A stretch of 64,000 nt of DNA from Hymenolepis diminuta (lineage: Eukaryota; Platyhelminthes; Cestoda; Cyclophyllidea; Hymenolepididae), in the NCBI GenBank assembly GCA_900708905.1, contig CAADRB010000105.1, forward strand, positions 122,948 to 186,947. Reading direction: 5' to 3'. Every line of letters starts with the position of its first letter. Position 1 is the stretch's first letter. The translations under genes and the position numbers were made by a program. Below the pieces are notes generated by a model. That model searched no databases, was not told the origin of the DNA, and saw only the letters and a list, made by a program, of their open reading frames with translations. Shown here piece by piece: positions 48,942 through 61,573 of this stretch.

Positions 48942-51900
48942 TCACCGAACGGCGTAACGCTCCATCAGTTGATTGTGACATGTTTCGCAAACTCGAACCG
49001 GTTTTGAGGAACTGGGTAGTGGCATTTTGAAGGAAGAACACTCTTGGCAGAAGATCAAACCGCAGTTTCGACAGTGATGCTACAAAGATAAAAAAATGAT
49101 GGTTAAATACCACTGATGTAAATCCGTGTTTTAATTGATTAATGATAATTTAAAAAGAAATGGGGAGTTGGGGCCAAGATTAGCATTAACATTTGTTTTA
49201 ATCGAAAAAACAATTCTCATTCGATCACATTACTGTAGAATATTATAGAAACGGGATTCCTGATTAATAGTTGTCATATACAATAGTAGAATGTACTGTA
49301 TTGGCTTGACTGACGGATTATGTCTTGCTGGTTGCTCATCAGACAAACAGAGAGCATGAAACAGTCAATTCAACCCTACGTAAACCCCGTTTCCTCTCAC
49401 TTTATCTATTTCCCATTCTTCCAATTTCCAACTCTCCTTCACATTCCCTTCCTTTTCCCTCGTTTCTTACCCTCGCCAAATATACTCGTGATCCAACTCA
49501 AATCTTTGTTTTATCACTTGGGGGCGGCTGAAGTTTCCTCTTAGCCCAAGGGAGGATGTCTCTAAACCTAACTTGAACATACTCTTTAGATTTATCTAAC
49601 TTCAAATGACGGAAAGCAGGTTCAGTATTTCTAATTGAAAATGACATGCATCAAGCGACTTCATATTTAGATGTACGATGATTTACATTTCTTGACTATC
49701 GACAGTTGGTAGTCATTTATTTTTAACAATCATGAGTCATGAAAATTCCAGACTTGGTTGTTGTAGAGGGTTTACTGGCCGGGTTTCCCTTTAAAAGATA
49801 GAACCCCACGTGGCGTACGGTAACAATGTAAAACTTACTTGACCTGGGTAAAGGAAGGGCATTCTAAAGAGAAGCTCACATCCTACAATCGTTCTGTTGA
49901 TCGGAAAGAAATAGTGTAATTGGCCACCGAACCACTAGATTTTACAATATTTACCTGGAGAAGATACTCTGGAACTCCTGCTAAGAAACACAAATTCCGC
50001 AACCTCATTATTAATCAGTATTAAGCAAGATGGCTATTAATAGTGATCACTGGATACGTTAAATGAATATCAAACCCGTAATCTCTGACGTTGAAAAGGT
50101 AAGAGTTAAACACTACATTACTGATATACTATCAAAATTCAAAATTTTATTGAAATCGCAAGGAGCTTCATCAAAATTCTTGGCAATAGGCAAAGGATGA
50201 CCATGCAGCAACTGTGGTATTCACCAATTCATTTCAAGATAAAGCAATAAAAACCTCTCCCCAAACTAATCCTTCAGTTATTAGAAACGGATCTTAACGA
50301 TCTCAGTCATTTACTGACCTTTCGTCTAGAGAAGGAGAAACGAGCATCACAGAGAGCACAGGAGGTGGCTTCAGAGTCAGATATCCACTTTGCGGTTGAA
50401 AGACTGAGGACACGTTGTTCTGCATGATCTGCTCTAAGTCGTGCAACTTCAACCACACTTGACATATCCGACAGGGTTTGTTCTGCCTCACTACATCGTC
50501 GTTGCAGCTCAGAGATCATCGCATCGCGTTCTCTCAAACTCTGAAGGATAAAAGAGCAATAAGGCGGTAAGCATTGCATATTGCATGAGACTGAAACATC
50601 TAGAGTAATGAAGAGGAAGAGCAGATATCTTTTTTGACAGTTTAACGGAAAAGAAACAGAAATAAGAGGAGTGAAGGAGATGCAAGGAAATACAGCGAAA
50701 TCAAATCAAAAATCGAAAATAGGGAATTTAAATGAAATTAATTTAAAGCTAATTTCAAAAGCAACGAAAACGCTTTGATATTCCGAGTTTCCAGTAGATC
50801 AAATGGTCATGAATTCATAAGACTAGGAAAGATCTGACTATGTCACAACCCGGAACTTTGCAATAATGAAAACACTAACAAGTATTAAGATGTATCTCAC
50901 AAGAAGCTTCTGATCTATGAGAATCTGGTTTTTCGAAAATACCGAAATACGTGTAACTGAAAGAATTAATATAAATGGATGCTTGGAGAAAAGAATCAAC
51001 AAATTTGTACTTCATAATATAACAAAAATATAAACATTGCCAATTATTAACCGTCGAAACAATTCGAAATAAGCTGATAAAGAGACAAGGTAGATGAATG
51101 CTTAGTTCTTCAGTCAGAAACAGAAAATGTGTGCAATGGGACAGAGGAGCTGTGGATCACTAACTTATTGAATAACGATAACAAGAACAGATACTAGTAA
51201 ATAAACGCCAAATAAACAGATTTACTAAATTCCTGATTCCTAAAAGAGAGTGTCAAGATATATGTCTATCTGGAGGAAATCGTTTATGCGTGGTAGAAGA
51301 CATAGGCCACAAACCGAAAATGTTCCACCATGGAAAATAAGCACAATGGAATCACGTTTAAAAGGGCTACTACAGATAAGTACATCCTCTTCGATGAAAC
51401 TAATTCAATTTCATTAGTGAAATAAGTTGTCACAAAAATATACACGAACATAAATTTTCAAAAACTAATACCTAATGCAATTTTCCATCAGAAGGTATTC
51501 AACACTAAGCTCCACTGCAATATCTCAAGCCAAAAAATATTTCCTAATGTAGGTTAAAGGAAACTTCCACTTTTCAGGACCGATATCTTTTTATTTCATT
51601 CACCCTGCCCTTAATGAAAATTCTGACTGATAGCATAACTGAACTTAAATATGGTATTAACGAAAAGCAGATCTCCTTGAACTAATGTAAAATGAATACA
51701 TAATAATACAAGGTCATTGAGAAATTAGTAAAGACACTAGTACGTAAGTGTTGGTGTTAAAGTCTGCAAGTGCGAAATAACCCATAAAATCCGAAAACGT
51801 GGCCTGGAAGCTCAACGACTATATACGCAAATCAAGAGCCTCTAAGGCGATTCGGGACACATAGATAGTTCCGTTACCATGTAGAAAAAATATGCAAAAT

Positions 51901-54790
51901 TACGCCTTTGAGACCAAACAAGATTCACGGGTTGACTCACCTGACTTTTTCGATCCAAATTCTCTTGCAGAGCCTTAATGCTAGCCAAATCAGTATACAC
52001 CTCGTCAAATTGCGATTGCAAATTTTGAGTAGTCTCTTTATTCGCCGCAAGATCAGCTTGCAACTGAACACACTGTCGGTCTGCTTGATCGGCTCTTTTG
52101 ATTGCTTCTTTCATGGCCCTCTCGTTAGCCATTTTCTCATCTTTCAACTGATGGCATCTCTCATTCATCGCTGTCAAAACAGAGGACATTCCATCAACCT
52201 TTTCCTGAAGATCACCAGCACGTTTATTAGTAGCCTCGAGCTCCGCAGTCACACTCTAAAATCACAGAATTTAGATCGCTATATTTAGTCTACTTAATTA
52301 GTATAAGTAGAGACAGTAAAATATACCCGAAGTTTTTCAGAAAATTCTTTATTCAACTTCACCATTTCAGATATCTGACCACGATGTTCGGTTAAGGATG
52401 CCTCTCTCTCGGTATTCAATGTTTGTAAACGTGATATTTCCGTTTCTATGGCAGCTCTTGACTCCTTCTCTTGCGATAGGACATTTTCAACTTCCTACAT
52501 ATCAAACAAGCATAATTACAGACCAAAATCAGAAACTTACAAGTCGCTTCCTCCTTTCTGCACTAATCTGCCGTTCCAGTTCAGCTCTATAACTGTCATG
52601 AGATAGATTCGAACGTTTAGCGGCCTCCAGCTCGTTCTGCATTTCCTGAAGGGAAGAGGAAACTTCCGTAAAAAACGTTAAGCAATAGAGTTCCGATTGA
52701 ATGAGAGTGAAAGCTCATTGGCGTCTTAAGCAGATTCATTTCTGACACAACGACCAACAATGATTTACTGTGCTCAATTCTTTAGTCTTAAGAAGACTTG
52801 AAACACCACGTATCAGATCGTCATCCTCAATATTGACATTAGATTTAGTGGGAGCGTCTTCAAAGGATCTTTTGAAAAAATAACAGAACAAATAATTCTG
52901 AGCCGAGTGGTAAGGAAATAAAAATATCAAATCCCATGGACCAAATCTCCATATTCTTTCTTCAACTTACATCCTAAAATCGACTATAACTCCGGCGGTA
53001 TAACGTAAAATATCTTTCAAAATAAACAGGCATTATATTATATCCTCAAGCTTGACTAGAGTGAATGAAGGCTAATATATTTTTATAGCACCAAATTTAT
53101 TAACTATACTGCATTTTAGAACTACCCATAGCATATCAAAATATTTTGGGTTTCAAGTATGAGAAAGCATCAGAATAGGGAACTAGCAAACCAGTACAAT
53201 AATAGTTGGCAAAGAAGGCGGAGAGGACAAATAGACACAAATAATGATGTCAGGGCATCAATGATCCTGTTTCACCTGACTACAAAGTGCAATGCGTTGC
53301 CCACTTTCAAATAGAAGATATATTTCTGCGATTCAAAAATTCAAATTACGCGGTTTTACACTTTAGTTTCTGGGTAACTTAATGTCCGCGATTCCCACAG
53401 CTCTGCGAATTAATTAATTAAACTTCTAATTCCATTTGATAAAGGAAAGAGTTGGATGTAACAAGCAATGATGTTTATGCCACAGCAGAGTTCACTTCAT
53501 AGCTTTCACAACAACGTCATTAGTTAAGAAAAATCAACGGTTCATACCAACTTAACCGAAAATACAAGCAGGTATGGACTTGAGCAAAAGATCAGGAGTC
53601 AAAGCGCCTTATTTAACAAGTAACCTTCTTCATCTCTCATTCAGCGATTATACAAGATGAACGCAGAACTATTTAGCGTACTACTTCAAATTTAAGAATA
53701 TGGTAGTAAGAAGTCATCCAACATACCCTTGTCTGTCGAACAAGCAGATTCGATAACTTCTCATTATTCAATTTTAATTTTGAAATTTCAGATTCCAAGT
53801 CAGTTTTAGACAACTTCAAGGCGTCATTTTCAAATGTGAGATCGTTGAACATTTTTGTGAGGTTAGCTAGGGTGATTCTATTTTAAGAACATAAATATTA
53901 AAAAGCGAAGAATAAAACATACTGATTGGTAGAGATTTTTTCTTCAAGGCACTGTTTTTCGTTAATTATCGATGAAAAACGTTCTTGCAAATCCCTTCTA
54001 TAAATGGAACAAAATAAAACTAGCTCTCTGGTACAATATCACTTACTGTGATGCGGAGCCGTTGGCGAGATTGTCATGGAAATCAAATTGTATACAAGAA
54101 CTATAGTCAATAGGAAATAACTAGAAAAGAGAAATATATAGTAATGAAACAACATACAGGACCATCTAGTTGGGAAGAATTGTCTTTGGGAATATAGGAA
54201 AAATCAATAACATCTAAACCACTCAGAAGACCAACGAAAGCAATTCCTGATTCAGTCATCAAAAGCGAACCTTTGGAATAAAGATCCGCGAAACAATAGG
54301 ATCCTGTGTTATTGCTATTTCCGAACTTGATTGAATTAGCAGGAATGCACCGTTCATTTTTGTTTTCGACAACTGACAACAGGTTTGATCCGAGTTTCTA
54401 AACGTTAAATACAAAAAGTGAACCTACCTTGCGTACAAGCGACTGTCGGATCCAAAAACGAGTCTTACCAAGTCCCGTTTTAATATTTTTAATAATTTCA
54501 TCATGTTCACGTTGGTTGTGTTCGTCAAAGTTTGCAAATCTAAGAACTGACCATGGATCAGGTGAATTGGACGAGTTTGGTTCAGTCAATTTTAGGCCAT
54601 GACAGATTCCATTCTCAATAATGCATAAGAGTCGAGCTACTATTTGGTAAAGGGTAGTTGACGTTTGGTCGCAAGTGTCAAACTCAACGGATGATACCAT
54701 AAAACGTGATACATATTCGAGGATTTCTCTAGTAGTAAACCGTGTTGCCGCAAGAATATTCTCGCGCTCGACATCAGCTGGTGTTAACAT
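48942..54790 (-). CDS. RUFY-family protein: RUN domain, coiled coil, C-terminal FYVE zinc finger (about 10 exons)
   Basis: Exons: 54428-54790, 54158-54397, 54047-54120, 53923-53997, 53727-53877, 52769-52868 (or to 52897), 52541-52645, 52327-52494, 51941-52255, 50319-50540, 48942-49079; about 650 aa. RUFY proteins bind PI3P on endosomes through FYVE and small GTPases through RUN, guiding endosome traffic and autophagy. The RUN domain (about 40-200) shows [24 protein letters not shown] and [14 protein letters not shown] long charged coiled coil spans about 205-575. The FYVE domain (about 585-648) has W-I-S-D, R-R-K-H-H-C-R across the last splice site and all four Cys pairs (CALC, CRNC, CQEC, CETC), ending [20 protein letters not shown]. 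Early introns are tiny (30, 37, 49, 45 bp), late ones 1.2-1.4 kb. One junction is unsettled: exon 5 ends in phase 0 but the best acceptor at 52868 needs phase 2. Either a weaker acceptor at 52897 is used (adding [10 protein letters not shown]) or a microexon is missed. Confidence 0.88.
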
Positions 54791-57664
54791 TTATTTTAGT
54801 TTTCGTATTTATACGTGTGGTATAAAGACGTATACAAAAAAATGGCACTCATAAAAGCGAATCAAATGCAATCCGAAAATTGACCGAACGCAGTACGCAA
54901 ATGAATCAAGATGAACCTGCCGTCTTAACAGCTGTCCGCAACCTTGATATATTTTATCTCAGTCTAAATAATAATATAATTAACAAATATGTTTCAGACC
55001 CTTTTGAATTTTATTTTAAAATTTAAAATTGTAAAAAATGTTTTTTTACATAGGTTGTAATAATTATGTGAATGGCAAATAGTAGCGAATATACTATAAT
55101 ACTTTATCTTCCAGCAGGAATATTTTTATATGCTTACCCAAAATTATATTATCAGTATAGGTTTACTCAAAGATGGAATAAATATAGTGTATACCGGTAA
55201 TAAAAAGACTAATCTGACTACATACTGGGAAATCTGAAAAACCTGGTATCGACATTTCACAAATATTTCTCTCAACAGAGATATGATTTCCTTGTTCTTG
55301 AATATCTTATTGCCTGCCTAATGTTACCGAAATAAAATTAATGCTTTCTGTTAAATTTTATATCTGTATCATAAGTCTTCAAAAATCTCATACACTGACT
55401 TAAATGTTTACTCCATCTTTCAAGAGCAGACTTTTATTTACAAATTGTTAGACAGCAGATACCAATTCGGAACGATAAGACATCAGCAAAGCAATCTACC
55501 ACGAGCAGATCAGGTTTGCTCGTAGGATTCCACATTGCAGCCACCCATCTGGCGAAAACATCTGCAAGAGAACATAACTAACTTCTCACAAAGAAATATT
55601 CGTAAACAAAATTGAGAACAAACTGGGTGGCTTTTCGGCCATCTTGAGTGTCTTAATTCGTTCCTTTGTATATCTTCATTTCACATTACATCACTAAAAA
55701 AGGATGCAAAGTAGTGAGCCTAATTCAGCGTATCACAGTTTGTTACTTGTCCTTTTCCCACTCTCTTTAAACCATTGATTTATATATCTACATTTTTTAT
55801 TGCCGTAAAATGCACATGTTATCTATATTCAAACCTTTGTCTGAGCTATAGGAAGGACCGTTTTCTAATAATAATGAAAAGAATGAAATTTGTAAAAATT
55901 GAGTCGTAACCAGATTTTGAAAGAATTCTTTTCAGCTCGTCGTTCAACGAACTTAGGTTAGTGTTAAATATATCAATTTATTTCTTTCAAAAGCTATTCT
56001 GTTCCCTACTGAGGATATCATTGTAATTCGAGAGATTATTTCTACTATCACAAATTATTTGAAAGTGCGACGGATATTTAATTTCAGTTGCCATAAAGTT
56101 TAGCAATTATTAAAAAATATTGATAAAATTGAAAATTATTTGAAAAAATTGCAAATTTTAGGTAATATAATAAATTAGCATCGGGATAAGGATGATATGA
56201 GCTACTAAAAGGAGCGAACCATCCACAAACTAACAATGTGAAGGAGTTATAGAAATCGTGAACTATCCTTTTACATTGCATAATCATTTGTTTCATTTGT
56301 CCAACTCTCACACGGAACACTTCCATTCGTTCCGCTTATAAGTAGTCCTTACTGTATTCACATTTCTCGTCTGATGGTTCGTTATGCTAAGTGACACCTT
56401 AATATGTTTTTCGATCTGATATTATAGTCTTCTGAGCTTTAACTTCAACTTTATGAAGTCGAAAATATACTTGACTCTCTAGTCTGTTATAATTCTTTAT
56501 ACAACTCGGAATAGCTTTTTAATGGTTAAACAAGAAGACGTCTCGAAATCAGTAAGGATTGAATAATTTTATTGAATAACACTATAGAAGGATAAAAAAT
56601 GGAGGATACTAATTTAGTAGGAAAGTGCACAGAGAGGGTTTTTTACCCTTTACAGAAAGGGTGCCCTTTTTACAGAAAGAATGCTTATGCTGAACATCCT
56701 TCGTCTTACTTGTTAAGCAATTTAGCAAGCCATTTGAGTGGGAATTCCGATCATTCCGTTCCAAACAGGCTACCAAGTTTTGTTGGGGTTAAGTTAACGA
56801 CTAACGGCTGGCAGCTAACAGCTAACAACGGCAACAACAGTCACCAGTTCGAAGCTGTTGGAGTAAAAGTTAACAAAAATTGTGGAGCAGAACGGCAAGA
56901 GTTGATTAGACCAAAATGTGTTCAAGGACACCATAATGAGGATTGAAGCGAGTAAGAGAGAGCGAGAGAGCTGAGGAACAGTGGAAGTCGGTAAGTGACA
57001 CGCCTGAGTCATGTTTTAAGTGGAAAAACAAAGACAGTTTTATGAGTCATTTGGGTAAGGCCGAGCGAGAACATGGGTCTAGACGTACTTTTAAGTGAAA
57101 CGAGGCTGTTATAGAAAGAGGGAGAATCGATAGGCACGTTTAGACATAACAGATAGGGGTGGTGCGCATAGGGACAGAAAAGACGTCTCTGTGGTTTCAT
57201 GGACAAAAAATTGGGGTATTGTTACAGAGAATGCGAATAAAGAGTAAATCTGGAAATATATAGAGATTCATTCTTCAGTTTCATATGATAAACATTCTGA
57301 AAATGGGTGCGAATATCCGAGAGACGTTAAGTTAGTGTTTATAAATAATCACAACACAAATAACATTTCTCATGTGCCTATTAATGCCTACGTGAGAGTC
57401 GCAGATTGTGAAAACAAAATATGACGCTTGGCGCCAATACGATAGACGAAGCGGGTTTATGGAATTTAAATTTCACACGCACCGCCTGGGCAAAACGCGC
57501 CAGTGTGGCTTTGGAGGAAAAGCTTTCATTCAGTAAGACAACCCTCAAGGATAAGATTGGAAGCAACAGAAGAAGAGAAATAAAAGTGTAAAACTCATTC
57601 GGACAATCTGAAAGGAAAGCCAAAATAAGCTAAAAAGGTCAGAGGTTAAAGAGTTGTCTCCGTC
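54791..57664. other. Intergenic region upstream of the RUFY gene
   Basis: Contains the RUFY promoter region. A 115-codon ATG-started plus-strand frame (56599-56946) sits in slightly GC-richer sequence rich in GCTAAC/CAACAA repeats. Part of the flank (GATTGAAGCGAGTA ... GTAAGTGACA, about 56,941-57,000) resembles sequence at about 19,690-19,760, so the area is probably a repeat. I do not call a gene. Confidence 0.4.
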
Positions 57665-58680
57665 TTAATGGAACAAAGGATCTAGCCATCTGGCCATTCT
57701 TATCGCGTCACAATCCCTTTCGACATTAGTTAAATATTCACATTGTATGGCGTCGTTAACAGTTATTCTTGAATCAGGGCAATAGATTAGCAATCTAGAA
57801 AGTAAAAGAATTTGTATTACGAATTGGTTAATTTTTGCATTAGAAAAAGGATCGGTCAAAACTCACTCGTAACCACTGGCATAAGTCACTCGACCGTGTA
57901 GGTGATGAATTTTTCTCAATCACGATTCATTAGCAATCCGAGTATTTGCATTCCACTGAAATCACTTACACCCGACCACTTAGTTTCAGATTGTGTATCA
58001 CAAGTTTCAAAATATGTATTAACACTTCCTTCCCCAACTGAACATGTACCGATGGCTTTAATGTGTCTTCTACATCTTAACAAAAGCAAAAACGTTAATA
58101 TATGTTAATATATTTCATTTTAGAAATATCAGCGTGAAAAATATTCATATACCTGGCAAGATTTCAATGCTTATATAGGCTGAAGCACCAAATTTTTCCC
58201 TTCGACCACAGATGTTACTTGCTGTTGCTTGTCCAAAATCCCCAACCTTGACCATTCCTCTATCATTTACAATTGCACTGTCTGGTTTTAAATCACCACG
58301 GGTGATGTTCATAGAATGGGTATGCTTCACACCGATTAAAAGACTTTTCAGCAAATATTTGACTTGCTTGGAGAATGTTGTCATTCTTAAAAATTAAAAG
58401 GTAGTGATATGATAGTACTCAAGCACGAACTATATGGATTTTCTACTCTTTGAGGTCATGATATTGATGTATTTCATGATATTTGTATGATTGAATTATA
58501 ACAATATATCAACTTCTTTGTTCTAGAACCACATTAGACGTTTCTGAACCATTTCGTTCTTCAGTTTCTTAGTGACGACCGTTTCTTCAGCTCTTTTGTC
58601 ATACGCCAGATAAACTTTAGAGAATTTAGAGGGAGATAAATGTTGAATGAGATGTTTAAAATCAGGACTTTCTAAAAATT
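57665..58680 (-). pseudogene. CDK-like protein kinase pseudogene, paralogue of the intact kinase at 61.6-62.9 kb
   Basis: On the minus strand one reading frame is colinear with the intact kinase 3 kb away, from its N-lobe to its C-terminus. Examples are KVYLAYDKRAEETVVTKKL (N-lobe), NHTNIMKY, FVLEY, GDLKPDS...VKVGDFGQA, GVSDFSGM, LLIYCPDSRITVNDAI and the tail MARWL. In-frame stops break it: TAG 58525-58523, TAA 58498-58496, TAG 58432-58430, TAA 58396-58394, and TGA at 57918-57916 and 57888-57886. The glycine loop GAGGYSNV has become SPSKFSKV, HRD reads RGD, and the catalytic Asn is Ser. Both intron positions of the intact gene seem kept (after EILPG and before LLIYC), so it arose by DNA-level duplication, not retroposition. 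About 25 residues between kinase subdomains IX and X are deleted. The left part (MTTFSK... onward) remains open and could be mis-called as a small gene. Confidence 0.85.
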
Positions 58681-61573
58681 AAACAATCTTCTTTCAGGAC
58701 TCTTCCACCATATCGTTATTAGCTGAATCCCCGTTACCCTATATGCAAAGCCTCAGTAGTGCTTACAGCTGATTGGTTTATTTTCTTCAAGTTGACCTTG
58801 TTAAGTTCAAATTTATTCCACGAACGACTGCAATGACCTTAACAGAGGTGAAAATGCAAATCAAAGTATGTTATCATGAATCTGCAATAAAAAAGACTCC
58901 AACTTCCTGCTTTCTACTTTATGAGAAAAAACTAATAGGACTCCTGATTCTAATTTCGTGGTTACTCCCTTCTAATCACTACCAATTTTCATCATAAGAA
59001 ATTGACGATAAAGATAAGAAGATAACATTACTGAAAAAGCCATTGTCCATATAGCAGATAGACCCAGACGAAGAGATAGAAGTGTGTGTATGTGTGCCAA
59101 AGAGATACCATATATGTTTGCATGGATATGATGGTGCATAAAGTGAGGAATACTAAGGGAATATGCTTTTGATGGAGGGCTTACATCTGATTTTTGCTCC
59201 TAGCTACTCTGCAGGCTATCCTATTATCTTCTATCTGTAATCACTACGATAACAAAATAGAGAGAGAGATCAGTTGCAATCAGTAAATTTCACTAACAGA
59301 AATCTTCGCGGAGAGAAGGGGTCAGAAGAGAGAGAAAATGGTCAAAGAGACCGATGAATGCGTTGGTTACAAAGATCGAGGTCCGGTGCAGCGGGGCAGA
59401 TGGGGTTGGCAAACGCAGTGTGATGAACAGATGTCTGAGATAGTGTAGAAATTGAAGTTGCCAAATGACATGGTTTTGAGAGAACCTAAGGGGAACACAT
59501 ATAGATGAAGATTGAAATTGCAAGTATTCTATTAAACTCAGTACTAAACTACTGTTTTCTACCGACTCATACTTATCTCATTACATTCATGGTTTTTAAC
59601 TCGTTGAGACTGCGTCTCCGGGAAATAATAGGGATGGGCATATTAAACCAATTTGATCTGGCAGAGACAATGAAGTTTATCCGCCAGCGATAATATGTTT
59701 TCCATCTTACTCCAAGTGTTTTACCAAATTTCACTCACAGCCATTTTTCAATGACCTCAAATGGGTCCACGCGTTTTTCGCCATTCGACCCCTGCTCTTA
59801 GCCGGTTCATCATTTTATTTGTAACCTAAATTAAAGTACAAACAATAAGGTCATGAATTTTCACGTAACAATTTTATTTTATTTTTTTCCGATATATTTA
59901 ACGACTGATAACATGCTTGAATAGGGTATTCATATTGTAACCATAGTTACGATTTACCTATTCTACACATAGCCTTAATTCGTATTCCATGCAATTGAAA
60001 CTAATATTCTTTTTTTATTAATTTCATTCCTAATTTAAACTGACTGGCTTTCATTTTGGAATTGAAAGAAGGTAATTAATTAAACGAATTCCCATACATT
60101 TATAAGTGCTAAATAAAATTAATATAGGACGCAATTTTGATGAGTTAGAAATGACTGACTTTACCAGGGTGTATGAATGTACTCGGATATCCGGAATCGC
60201 AATTAATCGGAAAGTATATTAGTCTCTTAGAGATATTCAAATGAAAGTCGGATACAATATAAGTTCCAAATACCCAAGAATTAACTTATCAACATCCAGT
60301 GAAATGTCCTAATTTGATCTACTATTCCAATAGTCTTTATCGGCTCTAAACCAATAAAGCCTCACCACGACGGCGCCATCTATACGTACCTACTCAGGTC
60401 TCTCTTTTCCAACTCCAGGTCTTTCAGATAACTCATGTCTGTCTACATATCCCCCTCCTCCTATTAGATTTGAACGTTGACAACTCAACAGTCGTCCGTT
60501 TTTTAATATCTCTCTTTCGCCCCCCCCCCTCTTCCCCTCTCTATCAACTGTTGTTAAAGTTTCATTCTTCTAAATATTTTTTGCTCTAGGTCTGGTGACG
60601 AAACCCCATGGAATTAATTGTTACGTACTGAAGAATACGATAATGGTTTGGTCTATAAGTATTATTATTATTAAATAATGATATCATTTTAAGTTGGAAC
60701 ATTCTCTGGGGTTGACATTTGCTCAGTAATTGGTCAGGTAGGTTGCAAATAAGGAAGCTAATGCAAGATCATCAGGAGAGATTGACAAAAGTGATAGGAA
60801 GGCACTTACAAGGAAGGGCAATCTTCCAGCGTTACTGTGTCACTTCCACTCCATATCCTTCGAGGATTACGGCATGGTAAAATTAACTGTTATTCATCAA
60901 TTGGTTCACTGTCAGACCAATGGTGGTTAGACACATCATCTAATGAAGACCACTGACTGGCTCTGTCTTCTTCGGTCAATCACAACTAGAACAAGCGCAA
61001 TATCGAGGGGGTAAATAGAATCTTATTTTAATCAGTTGGTGTCTGGTTACTAAACTAGTCTTGTCTCGTTAAATCTCTCTCTGGGGTCTGAGTATTGTAG
61101 CACATCTTATAACAGTGGCTTGACGAAACATATCAACATTTTGGTCACGCATTATAGCGGTTCTCTACTGACTTTTCATTCTGTTCCATACATCTTACGT
61201 TCAAGTAGTCGCTGACATTGACAATAAAACCTACTTTGTCGTAAATCAGCAAAGACAATAATTTCAGTTCTTTATACGAACAAAATTAGAATAAGTTACA
61301 GTTTTATCTCTTTGGCATAAAGTGGCAACTGGTTGCAATGGGTGGAAGGCATACATAGAACTACTTAACCCTGGTATCCCTTGTCGAAAATCGAGGACAA
61401 CTAAAGAAATGTTAAATGTAGTTTATTACAATCCTTACAGAACAGACATTGTTTTAATAAACGATATAAATTTAATCAAAGATTTGAGCTAAAAATCTTC
61501 ACTTCAACTGTATTTGGAGGACCAGAGTGGCAAATTGCCAGCAGGATTAAATCGAAAAGGAAGACTAATTTTT
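58681..61573. other. Intergenic region between the kinase pseudogene and intact kinase
   Basis: About 2.9 kb, AT-rich, with a C-run at 60522-60530 and C/T-rich tract around 60,500-60,540. A minus-strand AATAAA for the kinase lies at 61427-61422. No other feature supported. Confidence 0.5.

Noticed and set aside
48688..49113. 141-codon minus-strand frame
   Set aside because: Different frame over the last RUFY exon; the correct frame there encodes the FYVE half HHCRNCG...CETC.
49370..49500. Pyrimidine-rich tract suggestive of a structural or regulatory element
   Set aside because: Simple compositional bias with no repeat unit or hairpin; nothing specific to report.
56599..56946. 115-codon plus-strand frame with a good start context
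   Set aside because: Low-complexity GCTAAC/CAACAA content and repeat-like flanks; no domain. Left as a repeat-associated frame.
58145..58384. Short kinase-like protein MTTFSKQVKYLL...
   Set aside because: It is the open middle of the kinase pseudogene; homologous sequence continues upstream in the same frame through four stops.
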